From: Micromonospora sp. NBC_00389
GTDB lineage: Bacteria; Actinomycetota; Actinomycetes; Mycobacteriales; Micromonosporaceae
NCBI RefSeq assembly: GCF_036059255.1
Contig: NZ_CP107947.1
Span: 3,782,001 to 3,846,000 of the forward strand
Reading direction: 5' to 3'
DNA: 64,000 nucleotides
Position numbers and translations under genes: made by a program. Shown piece after piece: positions 49,985 to 58,524 of the stretch (positions within the stretch are counted from its first letter, which is position 1; each line of letters begins with the position of its first letter). The notes below the pieces were generated by a model that was not told the origin of the DNA, did no database searches, and saw nothing but the letters and a program-made list of their open reading frames with translations.

Positions 49985-51373
49985 GTGTCCACCGCGCCCG
50001 CGCCACCCCGCGCCTCGTTGCTCCTGCTGGCCTACCTCGCCTTCGTCAGTCTCGGCCTGCCCGACGGGCTGCTCGGCGTCGGCTGGCCCTCGATCCGGGC
50101 CGACTTCGGCGTACCGACCGAGGCGGTCGGGCTGTTGCTCACCGCGGGCACCGTCGGCTACCTCACCTCCAGCGTGCTGGCCGGGTTCACGCTGGCCCGT
50201 GTCGGCGTGGGCGCGTTGCTCGCCGGCAGCACCCTGCTGGCCAGCCTGGCGCTGACCGGGTACGCCCTGAGCCCCGGGCTGGCCGTGCTGGCGGGCTGCG
50301 CGCTGGTGCTCGGGCTGGGTTCTGGCGCGATCGATTCCGGGCTCAACGCGTACGCCGCCGGGGCCTTCGGCCCGCGACACATGAACTGGATGCACGCTTT
50401 CTTCGGCCTGGGCGTGGCGATCGGCCCGCTGATCATGACCGGGGCGTTGAGCGCGGGGCTGTCCTGGCGGTGGGGGTACGGCATCGTGGCCGCGGCCCAG
50501 ATCGCCCTCGCCACCGCGTTCGCGCTCACCGTGCGGGCCTGGCGGCGCGGCATCCCGGGCCCCGCCGAGTCGGTCGGGACGTCATCGGCTTCGTCCGCCC
50601 CGCCGGCGGTCCGGGTCCCGATCCTGGCGACTCTGCGGCTGCCGGCGGTCTGGTCGGGGGCGCTGGCCTTCGCGCTGTACGTGGCCATCGAGGTGGCCGC
50701 CGGGTTGTGGGCGTTCCTGTTGCTGACCGACGGACGCGGGCTGAGCGCCGTGGTGGCCGGCGGCTGTGTCTCCGCGTACTGGGGCAGCCTCTTCGTCGGT
50801 CGGGTGGTGCAGGGCGTGGTGGCCGAGCGGCTGGGGGCCACGTTGGTGCTGCGCGCCAGCCTGGCCGGGATGGCCGTCGGCGCGGCGCTGATCGCCGTAC
50901 CCGGGCCGGCCGCGCTGGCCGTGCTCGGTCTGGTCGTGGTCGGATTCGCCGCCGCGCCGGTGTTCCCGCTGCTCACCCTGACCACCGGCGACCGGGTCGG
51001 CGCGGCGCATGCGGACCGGGCTATCGGGCTCCAGATCGGCGCCGCCGGTGTCGGTGGCGCGCTGGTGCCGGCCGGGCTCGGCATGCTGATCGGCAACACG
51101 TCTGTGCAGGTGCTCGGCTCGGCCCTGTTGGTGCTCGCGCTGGCGCTGATCGCGCTGTACGAGCTGGGCGCCCACCGGTCCGCCGGCCGGCGCGGCCCGG
51201 AACAGCCCGGACCCGATGGGCCCGCGCCCGTCGAGCCCGGGTCGGATCAGCCCGGGACGCCCGTTCGGTCCGGGACCGCTCAGGCGGGGACGCCCGTTCA
51301 GTTCCGGACCGGTCAGGTCGGCGGGGACGGTCAGACGTCCGGTCCGGTACGGCCGGTGGTCGACGGGCGGTAG
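49985..51373 (+). CDS. MFS transporter
   Basis: 462 residues from a GTG, with about twelve membrane helices to about residue 395. The N-terminal helix has LAYLAFVSLGLPDGLLGVGW, and FGLGVAIGPLIMTGALSAG and AGLGMLIGNTSVQVLGSALL lie in later helices. It resembles the group of sugar or drug MFS proteins with a YLAF-LGLPDG opening. The C-terminal 65 residues are low-complexity Gly/Pro/Gln-rich repeats and overlap the next gene on the opposite strand. The substrate cannot be told. Confidence 0.85.
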   Translation: MSTAPAPPRASLLLLAYLAFVSLGLPDGLLGVGWPSIRADFGVPTEAVGLLLTAGTVGYLTSSVLAGFTLARVGVGALLAGSTLLASLALTGYALSPGLAVLAGCALVLGLGSGAIDSGLNAYAAGAFGPRHMNWMHAFFGLGVAIGPLIMTGALSAGLSWRWGYGIVAAAQIALATAFALTVRAWRRGIPGPAESVGTSSASSAPPAVRVPILATLRLPAVWSGALAFALYVAIEVAAGLWAFLLLTDGRGLSAVVAGGCVSAYWGSLFVGRVVQGVVAERLGATLVLRASLAGMAVGAALIAVPGPAALAVLGLVVVGFAAAPVFPLLTLTTGDRVGAAHADRAIGLQIGAAGVGGALVPAGLGMLIGNTSVQVLGSALLVLALALIALYELGAHRSAGRRGPEQPGPDGPAPVEPGSDQPGTPVRSGTAQAGTPVQFRTGQVGGDGQTSGPVRPVVDGR

Positions 51374-51588
51374 GCGCGCTCCGGGTCGGTGGGCTCCCGG
51401 CCGGCGCCCTCGGCCTGCCCGCCGCGGTCCGCCGCCGCCGGTCCATGCCCGAACGCGGCCTCCTCGCCGGCGTCGTTGCCGGTCACGTCGTCGGCCTGCC
51501 CGTCGAGGCTGGAGCCCGACACGGCGCGTTCCAACTCCTCCAGCGGAAGTCGTTCCTCGTCCCGCCACACCCTGTTGTCGTCGGTCAT
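51331..51588 (-). CDS. Small acidic hypothetical protein, 85 aa
   Basis: The ATG at 51588 opens MTDDNRVWRDEERLPLEELE and the product is acidic and disordered, with Gly/Ala/Asp-rich sequence to the end. It overlaps the MFS gene's 3' end by 43 bases. No family recognised; its coding status is supported by the start region and codon use but not by a domain. Confidence 0.5.
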   Translation of the reverse strand: MTDDNRVWRDEERLPLEELERAVSGSSLDGQADDVTGNDAGEEAAFGHGPAAADRGGQAEGAGREPTDPERAYRPSTTGRTGPDV

Positions 51589-51657
51589 GCCTACAGCGGT
51601 ACCCGGGCGCGGTGATCGCAAACGGTCGCCGCCCCGCCGTGGCGGGCCGAGACACGG

Positions 51658-51688
51658 CGATGGCCGCCGGGGACTCCGGCGGCCATCG
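51658..51688 (-). terminator. Terminator hairpin after the SRPBCC gene
   Basis: CGATGGCCGCCGG and its exact complement form a 13-bp stem with loop GGACT, just beyond the SRPBCC stop at 51706. Confidence 0.72.
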
Positions 51689-51705
51689 CGGATCGGTGCT
51701 CAGGA

Positions 51706-52167
51706 TCAGGGCTGCGGCCGGTCCACCGTGCCGCGCCAGGCGCCGGTCTCCTGACCGCGCCGCTCGATGAAGGTCTTGAACCGCTCCAGGTCACCCTTGG
51801 CACGCCGGTCCACGATGCCGAACTTGTCACCGGCCTGCTCGATCACCCCGTGCGGCTCGAACTCGAGCTGGAGGGTGATCCGGGTCTTGTCCTGGTCCAG
51901 CCGGTGGAAGGTCACCACGCCGGCCTGCTGGGTGCCGCCGGTGGAGCGCCAGGCGACGCGCTCGTCGGGGAGTTGCTCGGTGATCTCGGCGTCGAACTCG
52001 CGCTTCACCCCGGCGATGTCCACCGTCCAGTGGGTCATCGTCTCGGAGAGCTGCCGGACCTCCCGGACGCCCTCCATGAACTCGGGGAACTCCTCGAACT
52101 GCGTCCACTGGTCGTACGCGGTGCGCACGGGTACGGAAACATCGACATGTTCGGTCACGCCACTCAT
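51706..52167 (-). CDS. SRPBCC family (START/polyketide cyclase-like) protein
   Basis: 153 residues from ATG 52167 with GGAGG eight bases upstream. It opens VTEHVDVSVPVRTAYDQWTQ, with EFPEFMEGVREVRQL and WTVDIAGVKREFDAEITEQ, and WRSTGGTQQAGVVTFHRLD; this is the helix-grip fold that holds a hydrophobic ligand. Such genes are common next to general stress genes in actinobacteria. The ligand is unknown. It is on the same strand as the DUF2795 gene, 52 bases downstream of it. Confidence 0.88.
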   Translation of the reverse strand: MSGVTEHVDVSVPVRTAYDQWTQFEEFPEFMEGVREVRQLSETMTHWTVDIAGVKREFDAEITEQLPDERVAWRSTGGTQQAGVVTFHRLDQDKTRITLQLEFEPHGVIEQAGDKFGIVDRRAKGDLERFKTFIERRGQETGAWRGTVDRPQP

Positions 52168-52219
52168 CAGGAAACCTCCTTCGGTCGCCGGTTGTCGTCC
52201 GGATCGGGGGACGATCCGG

Positions 52220-52636
52220 TCACCAGCGGGTTGTCTCGTTCTTGTTGCCGAGCGCGGCCCACACCTCGGAGATCGTCTGGTACCGGGTGCCCTCGGGCAG
52301 CCGTTCCAGCGCCGCCACGATGTCGTCCGGCGCATCGTTGTCCCGCGCGTTGGCGACCAGCGCCGCGCGGTCGCCGGGCAGGGCGCTCATCGTGATGAAC
52401 CGTCCGAGCCGACTGCGCTGCTCGACGTCCTGCGAGCTCATGCCGTTGGGCGCGCCGGTGCGCAGATCACCGGCCGGGGCGGTGGTCGTCTCCGGCTGGT
52501 CCTCGCCGGCCGGCTCCGGCACCCGCGACTCGTCGACGCGAGAGCCACCGGTCCCCGGACCCTGTACGAGGCCGCTGACCTCCTGGCTCATCTGATCGTC
52601 GATCCTCGGTCCGTGCTTGCTGTTGCCACGCTCCAT
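52220..52636 (-). CDS. DUF2795 domain protein
   Basis: 138 residues from ATG 52636. A low-complexity N-terminal half (PEPAGEDQPETTTAPAGDL) is followed by the DUF2795 domain at about 80-130, with MSALPGDRAALVANARDNDA, PDDIVAALERLPEGTRYQTI and SEVWAALG. The family is small and helical and often lies beside stress genes; function unknown. It is followed by the SRPBCC gene in the same direction. Confidence 0.85.
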   Translation of the reverse strand: MERGNSKHGPRIDDQMSQEVSGLVQGPGTGGSRVDESRVPEPAGEDQPETTTAPAGDLRTGAPNGMSSQDVEQRSRLGRFITMSALPGDRAALVANARDNDAPDDIVAALERLPEGTRYQTISEVWAALGNKNETTRW

Positions 52637-52737
52637 GCCTTCTGCGCTACCCGGCACCCCGCCAGGTAAACCGGCACCGGGTCACGAACCGGCCCTCGGA
52701 CCGGCCCAGGAACGGACACCCGGCCCCGAACCGGTGG

Positions 52738-53718
52738 TCAGGAGTCCGCCGGCTGGCGGGGAGGGAGCACCGGCTCCTCCGGGTCGGGGTCGCCGGCCTG
52801 CAACTGCCGGCCACGCTGCACCTCGGCGTTGATCTGCACCCCCAGCATCAGCGCCGAGTTGGACAGGTAGAGCCAGACCAGGAACGCGATGATCGCCCCG
52901 AGGCTGCCGTAGGTGGCGTCGTACGAGCCGAAGTTGGCCACGTACAGGCCGAAGCCGAAGGAGGCCACCGCCCAGGCGACCAGAGCCACGGCGCCACCCG
53001 GCGTGAGCCAGCGGAACCGGGGCTGCTGAACGTTCGGCGCGATCCAGAACAGCAGTGACAGCAACACCATCATGATCAGGGCGAGCACCGGCCACTTGGC
53101 CACGCTCCACACCGTGCGGGCCAGCCCGCCCGCGTTGATCAGGTCGCCGACCGCGTCGGTCACCGGACCGCTGACGATCAGACCGAGGGCGACGACAGCC
53201 AGCAGCACCAGCGAGACGGCGGCCAGGCCGATCTGCAACGGGCGCAGCTTCCACACCGGCCGCCCCTCCTGCACCCCGTAGACGGCGTTGGAGGCCCGGG
53301 TGAACGCGCCGATGAAGCCCGACGCCGACCAGAGCGCGCCGAGCAGACCGAAGCTGAGCAGCGCCTTCGCCGAGCTCTCCTGGACCACCACCGCCCGGAT
53401 GACCTCGACCATGCTGTCGTCGGCCACCACCGACCCGGCGCCCATCTGGGTGGCCAACTCGACCACCGTGTCCACGGTCTGCTCGCCGTTGGAGACCAGG
53501 CCGACCAGCGCGACCACCATGATGGTGGACGGAAAGAGCGCCAGCACCCCGTAGTAGGTCAGCGCGGCGGCCCAGTCCGAGCAGTTGTCGGTGACGAAGT
53601 TGCGAACGCTGCGGACCAGCACCCCACTCCAGGTCCGCCAGTTGAGCTGCCGCATCCGTCGGGGCAGTGGCGTGCCCTGTGCGCCGCCGAGTGCCGTACC
53701 GGGCTCCGTGGTCGTCAT
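52738..53718 (-). CDS. YihY/virulence factor BrkB family membrane protein
   Basis: 326 residues with six or so membrane helices. The family pattern is present: DNCSDWAAALTYYGVLALFP near the N-terminus, GAFTRASNAVYGVQEGRPVW, and GAIIAFLVWLYLSNSALMLG with VQINAEVQRGR at the end. These proteins are abundant in bacteria, with proposed roles in lipid or nuclease transport; none is proven. GGGAGC lies before the ATG. It is divergent from the ChaB gene. Confidence 0.9.
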   Translation of the reverse strand: MTTTEPGTALGGAQGTPLPRRMRQLNWRTWSGVLVRSVRNFVTDNCSDWAAALTYYGVLALFPSTIMVVALVGLVSNGEQTVDTVVELATQMGAGSVVADDSMVEVIRAVVVQESSAKALLSFGLLGALWSASGFIGAFTRASNAVYGVQEGRPVWKLRPLQIGLAAVSLVLLAVVALGLIVSGPVTDAVGDLINAGGLARTVWSVAKWPVLALIMMVLLSLLFWIAPNVQQPRFRWLTPGGAVALVAWAVASFGFGLYVANFGSYDATYGSLGAIIAFLVWLYLSNSALMLGVQINAEVQRGRQLQAGDPDPEEPVLPPRQPADS

Positions 53719-53885
53719 GCCCGCTCCCTTTGCCCCGGCCGTCGGATGACCGGTCATCCGGTCGGGCCTGGCCCGGCCGGTACCCACACCGGGAAATCGA
53801 CAAACGCGGTGCCCGCCGCGCAGGGTTTGCCGCCCGGTCACCGGGGAACGGTCACAGTGACCCTGTCGACACGGAGGAGGACGAG

Positions 53886-54287
53886 ATGCCCGGGCGCGAG
53901 GACTTGCCCAGCACGCTGCGACGCTCCCCGGATAAGGCGCAGCGCACCTGGGAGAAGACGCACGACTCGGCGGTGGAGACCTACGGCGAGGGGGAGCGGT
54001 CGCACCGCACCGCCTTCGCCGCGGTGAAACACGAGTTCGAGAAGGTCGGCGACCACTGGGAGCCAAAGGGCCGCAAGGGCCCGAGCGACCGGCAGGCCGC
54101 CGGCGGTGGGCCGGAACGGCGGGCACCCACCGCGGGTGGGGTGGACGCCAACGCCAGCAAGGACCACCTGATGTCGGTGGCCCGCAAGCTGGACGTACCC
54201 GGCCGGTCCAGCATGACGAAGCCGGAGCTGGTCACGGCGATCGAGAAGGCCAACGACCGGGCCACCCGCAAGGCGCGCGGCGACTGA
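53886..54287 (+). CDS. ChaB family protein fused to a Rho N-terminal-like domain
   Basis: 133 residues from ATG 53886 with GGAGGAGG upstream. The ChaB domain lies at about 1-65 (REDLPSTLRRSPDKAQRTWE, KTHDSAVETYGEGERSHRTA, FAAVKHEFEKVGDHWEPKG). After a Gly/Arg linker, the C-terminal part at about 92-130 (LMSVARKLDVPGRSSMTKPE, LVTAIEKAN) resembles the Rho N-terminal/SAP-like helix-extended loop. That domain can bind nucleic acid, so the protein may link a stress signal to DNA or RNA; this is inference. Confidence 0.85.
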   Translation: MPGREDLPSTLRRSPDKAQRTWEKTHDSAVETYGEGERSHRTAFAAVKHEFEKVGDHWEPKGRKGPSDRQAAGGGPERRAPTAGGVDANASKDHLMSVARKLDVPGRSSMTKPELVTAIEKANDRATRKARGD

Positions 54288-54336
54288 CCGCCGCGACGCC
54301 GGCAGCGGGCCCGCGACGGCGGCACAGCGAGGCGGT

Positions 54337-54369
54337 ACGGGCGGACGCGGCATCCCCGCGCCCGCCCGT
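54337..54369. terminator. Bidirectional terminator hairpin
   Basis: ACGGGCGGACGCGG pairs with CCGCGCCCGCCCGT at 13 of 14 positions across CATCC, between convergent genes. Confidence 0.68.
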
Positions 54370-54373
54370 TCCG

Positions 54374-55807
54374 CTACCAGTGCCCGCCGCCGGGGGCCTC
54401 GATGTGCACCGCCTTCGTGGCGGTGAACTCGTCCAGCAGCTCCGGGCCGTACCCGAAGCCCTGCCCGCTGGCCCGGCGCGGGTGCGCGGCGCCGCCCGGT
54501 GCGCCGCCGAAGACTGAATTGATCTTCACGGTGCCCACCGGTAGCTCCCGCCAGGCCCGCTGCGCGTGGCTCATCGACGCGGTCAACACCGTGGCGGCCA
54601 GCCCGTACGGGGAATCCGCCGCGCAGCGCAGCGCCTCGTCGAACGAGTCGACCACCACCACCGGGGCGACCGGCCCGAACGTCTCCTCCCGTACCAGCGG
54701 CATGTCGTGCCGGCAGTCGGTGACCACGGTTGCCGGGTAGAACGACCCTGGCCCGTCCGGCAGCTCCCCGCCGGCACACACGCGCGCGCCGGCCGCCACC
54801 GCCGCCGTCACCTGCCCGTGCACGTGGTCGCGGTGCCGCCGGTCGACCAGCGGGCCCAGCTCGGTGCCCGGGTCCCGGCCCGGCCCGACCCGCAGCGCGT
54901 CGGCCCGCCGCACCAGCGCCGCCACGAAGTCGTCGGCCACCTCCCGATGCACGTAGATCCGCTCGACGGCGACGCAGATCTGCCCCGCGTTGGCGAACGC
55001 GCCCAGCGCGGCCTGTCCGGCCGCCCAGTCGGCGTCGACAGCCGCGTCGACGACCAGCGGATCACTGCCGCCGTTCTCCAGCAGCACCTTCGCGCCGGTG
55101 CGGGCCGTGGCGGCGGCGATCGCCCGCCCGGTCGCGGTGGAGCCGACGTGCGCGACCACGTCCACCTCCTGGCCGGCCAGCTCCGCACCGACCTCCGGCC
55201 CGCCGGTGAGCAGCGACAGCACCCCGGCCGGCAGCGCCTGGTCCAGCGCGCGGGCCAGCAGCCAGCCCGTCGCCGGGGTGCGCTCGCTGGGCTTGAAGAG
55301 CACCACGTTGCCGGTGACCAGGGCCGCGCCGAGCAGCCCGCAGGAGACCGCCACCGGGTCGTTCCAGGGGGTGATCGCGGCTACCACCCCGCGCGGCTGC
55401 GGGGTCATGAAGTCCAGCGCGTCCGATTCGCCGTGCAGCGTCCGCCCGCCCCGCAGTGGGGCCAGCTCCGCGTACTGTCGCAGGGTGCTGACGCCCGCCT
55501 CGACGCCGCCACGGGCATCCGCCAGCGGCTTGCCCATCTCCGCGGTGACCGCCGCCGCCAGCTCCTCGGTGACCGCCGCCACCGCGTCGGCGGCCCGGTG
55601 CAGCGCCGCCGCCCGTGCGGCCGGCGCGGTCGCCGCCCACTCCGCGGCCGCGTCGCGCGCCGCCCCCACCGCCTTGCCGACCTCGTCGGCCCTGGCCACC
55701 GGCGCCTTGCTGACCGGCGAACCATCCGCCGGATCATGGACGACCAGTTCGCCGCCCGCGCCACCCGCGCCCCACACCCCGCCCACCAGCTGCGTAACCG
55801 TGTACAT
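54374..55807 (-). CDS. Aldehyde dehydrogenase family protein
   Basis: 477 residues from ATG 55807. The family motifs are complete: AAITPWNDPVAVSCG, FKPSERTPATG, HVGSTATGRAIAAA, LLENGGSDPLVVD with the general-base Glu, and NAGQICVAVERIYVHREV with the catalytic Cys, then EETFGPVAPVVVVDS and GGAPGGAAHPRRASGQGFGYG. The substrate is not evident. It is divergent from a CrtI-like flavoprotein, and a dyad at 55833-55854 lies between them, so the two may share a regulator and a pathway. Its close spacing to that partner (72 bases) suggests one promoter region. Confidence 0.9.
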   Translation of the reverse strand: MYTVTQLVGGVWGAGGAGGELVVHDPADGSPVSKAPVARADEVGKAVGAARDAAAEWAATAPAARAAALHRAADAVAAVTEELAAAVTAEMGKPLADARGGVEAGVSTLRQYAELAPLRGGRTLHGESDALDFMTPQPRGVVAAITPWNDPVAVSCGLLGAALVTGNVVLFKPSERTPATGWLLARALDQALPAGVLSLLTGGPEVGAELAGQEVDVVAHVGSTATGRAIAAATARTGAKVLLENGGSDPLVVDAAVDADWAAGQAALGAFANAGQICVAVERIYVHREVADDFVAALVRRADALRVGPGRDPGTELGPLVDRRHRDHVHGQVTAAVAAGARVCAGGELPDGPGSFYPATVVTDCRHDMPLVREETFGPVAPVVVVDSFDEALRCAADSPYGLAATVLTASMSHAQRAWRELPVGTVKINSVFGGAPGGAAHPRRASGQGFGYGPELLDEFTATKAVHIEAPGGGHW

Positions 55808-55832
55808 GCGGCGCTGGATGCCCCGGCCTCGA

Positions 55833-55854
55833 CGGGACAAACGCGTTTCGCCCG
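55833..55854. promoter_or_regulatory. Dyad centred on AAACGCGTTT between divergent genes
   Basis: A perfect AAACGCGTTT palindrome at 55839-55848 is flanked by CGGG and CCCG, giving a 22-bp near-palindrome. It lies 26 bases upstream of both the aldehyde dehydrogenase start (55807) and the flavoprotein start (55880), in the right place for a shared operator. A regulator gene is not adjacent. Confidence 0.55.
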
Positions 55855-55879
55855 GTTGCGCGTCGGGTAGGCGGATCGG

Positions 55880-57487
55880 ATGACCACCACCGGCGCGGAG
55901 AGCGCGGACGCCGTCGTCGTCGGGGCCGGCCACAACGGCCTGGTAGCGGCCAACCTGCTGGCGGACGCCGGGTGGGACGTGGTGGTGCTCGAGGCGACCG
56001 CGGTGCCCGGTGGCGCGGTCCGCTCCGCCGAGGTGACCGCGCCCGGCTACCTCAGCGACCTCTACAGCTCGTTCTACCCCCTCGGGTACGCCTCGCCGGT
56101 GCTGCGCGGGCTCGACCTGGACCGGTACGGGCTGTCCTGGCGGCACTCGCCGGACGTCCTTGCGCACCTGCTGCCGGACGGCCGGGCCGCGGTGATCAAC
56201 CGGGACGCGGACGTCACCGCCGCCTCCCTGGAGCAGTTCGCCCCCGGCGACGGCAAGCGCTGGCTCAACGCGTACACCGACTGGCTCCAGGTGGCCGAGC
56301 CGATGCTGGAGACCATCACCACGCCGTTCCCGCCCGTGCGGGGTGGACTCGGCCTGCTGCGCCAGCTGCGGATCGCGGGCGCGCTGCGGCTGGCCCGGCG
56401 GCTGGTGGTGCCGGTCCGCAAGCTCGGCGACGAACTCTTCGACGGCCCCGGCGGGCCGGCGCTGCTGGCCGGCTGCGCCCTGCACACCGACCTGTCCCCG
56501 GAGGACGCCGGCTCCGGGGTGTACGGGTGGCTGCTGGCCATGCTCGGCCAGCACGTCGGCTGGCCGGTGCCCGACGGCGGCGCACAGCAGATCACCAACA
56601 CGCTGGTGGCCCGGCTACAGGAGCGCGGCGGGCGGATCCTCTACGGCGCCCGGGTCGACCGGGTGCTCACCGCCCGGGGCAGGGCGATGGGAGTGCGTAC
56701 CGCGGGTGGCGCGCTGTGGCGGGCCCGGCGGGCCGTACTCGCCGACGTGCCGGCGCCAGCGCTCTACCTCGACCTGGTCGGCGCGGCGGTGCTGCCGTCG
56801 CGGCTGGTGGAGGACCTGGCGCACTTCCGGTGGGACGGCTCGACGCTGAAGGTGGACTGGGCGCTCTCCGCGCCGGTGCCGTGGACGAACCGGCAGCTGG
56901 CTGGCGCCGGCACCGTGCACCTCGGCGCCGACCTCAACGGGCTGACCCGCTACGCCGGTGAACTGGCCCGCGGTGAGCTGCCGCGCGACCCGTTCCTGCT
57001 GCTCGGGCAGATGTCGGTGGCCGACCCGAGCCACTCCCCACCGGGCACCGAGTCGCTCTGGTCGTACACCCACCTGCCGTTCCGCCGGGACTGGCGGGCC
57101 GAGGACGTCGCCGGGCACGTCCAGCGGATGGAGGACGTGCTGGAGGCGGCGGCCCCGGGTTTCCGGCAGCTCATCGTCGGCCGGCACGTGGCCGGGCCGG
57201 CCGACCTGGAGAAGGGCAACGCGAGCCTGGTCGGCGGCACGCTCGGCGGCGGCACCGCCGCCGCGTACCAGCAGCTGTTCCTGCGCCCGATCCCCGGCCT
57301 GGGCCGGGCGGACACCCCGGTGGACCGGCTCTTCCTGGCCAGCGCGTCGGCGCATCCCGGTGGCGGGGTGCACGGCGCGCCCGGCGCGAACGCGGCCCGC
57401 GCCGCGTTGGCCCGGGACCGCGCGCTCACCGGCCGCGCCTACGCCGCCGCCATCGGTGCCGCACACCGCGCCGTCTACCCGGACTGA
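55880..57487 (+). CDS. CrtI-like NAD(P)/FAD-dependent oxidoreductase
   Basis: 535 residues. The N-terminus has the FAD-binding loop DAVVVGAGHNGLVAANLLADAG and VVLEATAVPGGAVRSAEVT, then LSDLYSSFYPLGYASPVLRG. The C-terminus has HPGGGVHGAPGANAARAAL, the phytoene-desaturase-type FAD contact. This fits the large actinobacterial group of CrtI/FAD oxidoreductases, which includes carotenoid desaturases, but there are no carotenoid genes nearby, so the substrate is unknown. TAGGCG lies six bases before the ATG. It may work with the divergent aldehyde dehydrogenase. Confidence 0.88.
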   Translation: MTTTGAESADAVVVGAGHNGLVAANLLADAGWDVVVLEATAVPGGAVRSAEVTAPGYLSDLYSSFYPLGYASPVLRGLDLDRYGLSWRHSPDVLAHLLPDGRAAVINRDADVTAASLEQFAPGDGKRWLNAYTDWLQVAEPMLETITTPFPPVRGGLGLLRQLRIAGALRLARRLVVPVRKLGDELFDGPGGPALLAGCALHTDLSPEDAGSGVYGWLLAMLGQHVGWPVPDGGAQQITNTLVARLQERGGRILYGARVDRVLTARGRAMGVRTAGGALWRARRAVLADVPAPALYLDLVGAAVLPSRLVEDLAHFRWDGSTLKVDWALSAPVPWTNRQLAGAGTVHLGADLNGLTRYAGELARGELPRDPFLLLGQMSVADPSHSPPGTESLWSYTHLPFRRDWRAEDVAGHVQRMEDVLEAAAPGFRQLIVGRHVAGPADLEKGNASLVGGTLGGGTAAAYQQLFLRPIPGLGRADTPVDRLFLASASAHPGGGVHGAPGANAARAALARDRALTGRAYAAAIGAAHRAVYPD

Positions 57488-57497
57488 GCGCCCGCCC

Positions 57498-57545
57498 GAC
57501 CCGGCATCCCGCCTCCGTCAGACGCGCAGGCGGGATGCGCGGGTC
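57498..57545. terminator. Bidirectional terminator hairpin
   Basis: A 17-bp stem with one bulge (core GCATCCCGCCT with AGGCGGGATGC) lies between convergent genes; the right arm overlaps the stop region of the mannose synthase gene. Confidence 0.75.
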
Positions 57546-58320
57546 AACGGGTGATGTTGCGGTGCTTGCTGCGCAGGCGGAACGGCATCAGCGCGCTCTC
57601 CACCTTGGTCGCGGTGGTCATCTTGGACTCACCGTCGCGCCGCTCCTCGAAGCGGATCGGCACCTCCAGGATGGTGTGGCCCAGCTTGGTGGCCAGGTAG
57701 TGCATCTCCACCTGGAAGCTGTAGCCGTTGGACTGCACCCGCTCCAGGCCGATGTCCCGCAGCGCGTCGGCCTGCCAGATCTTGAAGCCGGCGGTCAGGT
57801 CCCGGATCCGCACCCGCAGCAGGGTGTGCACGTAGAGGTTCGCCCAGCCGCTGAGGGCCCGGCGGTACAGCGGCCAGTTCTCGTCCAGCTCGCCACCGGG
57901 CACGTAGCGGGAGCCGATCACCACGCCGGCCTGGGTGGAGAGCAGCGCGCCCAGCATCCCCGGCAGCGCCTCCGGCGGGTGGGACAGGTCGGCGTCCATC
58001 TGCGCCACGTACTCGGCGCCGCTCTCCAGCGCCCGCCCCATCCCGTCAACGTACGCCCGGCCCAGGCCCTCCTTGCCGGCCCGGTGCACCACCTCGATCC
58101 GATCCGGGTGCTCGATGGCCAACTTGTCGGCCACCTCACCGGTGCCGTCGGGGGAGTTGTCGTCGGCGACGAGGATGCGTAGCCCCGGCAGCGGCAGCGC
58201 GAGCAGCCGCTCGACCAACGCCGGGAGGTTGCCCGCCTCGTTGTAGGTGGGCACCACGACGGTCAGGCGCGCATCCCGCCACGGTGACGGGAGCTGCACG
58301 GGCTCGATCATGTCGGACAT
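57544..58320 (-). CDS. Polyprenol monophosphomannose synthase (GT2)
   Basis: 258 residues from ATG 58320. It is a GT2 enzyme with VVVPTYNEAGNLPALVERLL, ILVADDNSPDGTG, MDADLSHPPEALPGML (the Asp metal motif), and GFKIWQADALRDIGLERVQS, followed by EVPIRFEERRDGESKM. This matches Ppm1/DPM1-type synthases lacking membrane segments, which move mannose from GDP-mannose to polyprenyl phosphate for lipid glycan and protein mannosylation. The lipidated acyltransferase partner found in mycobacteria is not fused here. No ribosome site is obvious. Confidence 0.9.
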   Translation of the reverse strand: MSDMIEPVQLPSPWRDARLTVVVPTYNEAGNLPALVERLLALPLPGLRILVADDNSPDGTGEVADKLAIEHPDRIEVVHRAGKEGLGRAYVDGMGRALESGAEYVAQMDADLSHPPEALPGMLGALLSTQAGVVIGSRYVPGGELDENWPLYRRALSGWANLYVHTLLRVRIRDLTAGFKIWQADALRDIGLERVQSNGYSFQVEMHYLATKLGHTILEVPIRFEERRDGESKMTTATKVESALMPFRLRSKHRNITR

Positions 58321-58524
58321 CCTCGGTTTGCGGACAGGGCTACCTGAGAGGGTAGCCAGTTGCCACATCGAGGTTCAAAAGGCTCCCCTTCCGGGCGTTG
58401 CGGACGGCGTTGCTCCGCTGCGTACGGGCATTGTGTCGCAGGGTGCGGGCGCTGCCGTTCAGCGCCGGCGGCGGGCCACTGCGGTGAGGGCCAGCGCCAC
58501 GCCGGCGCTCGCGCCGCTCTGGCG

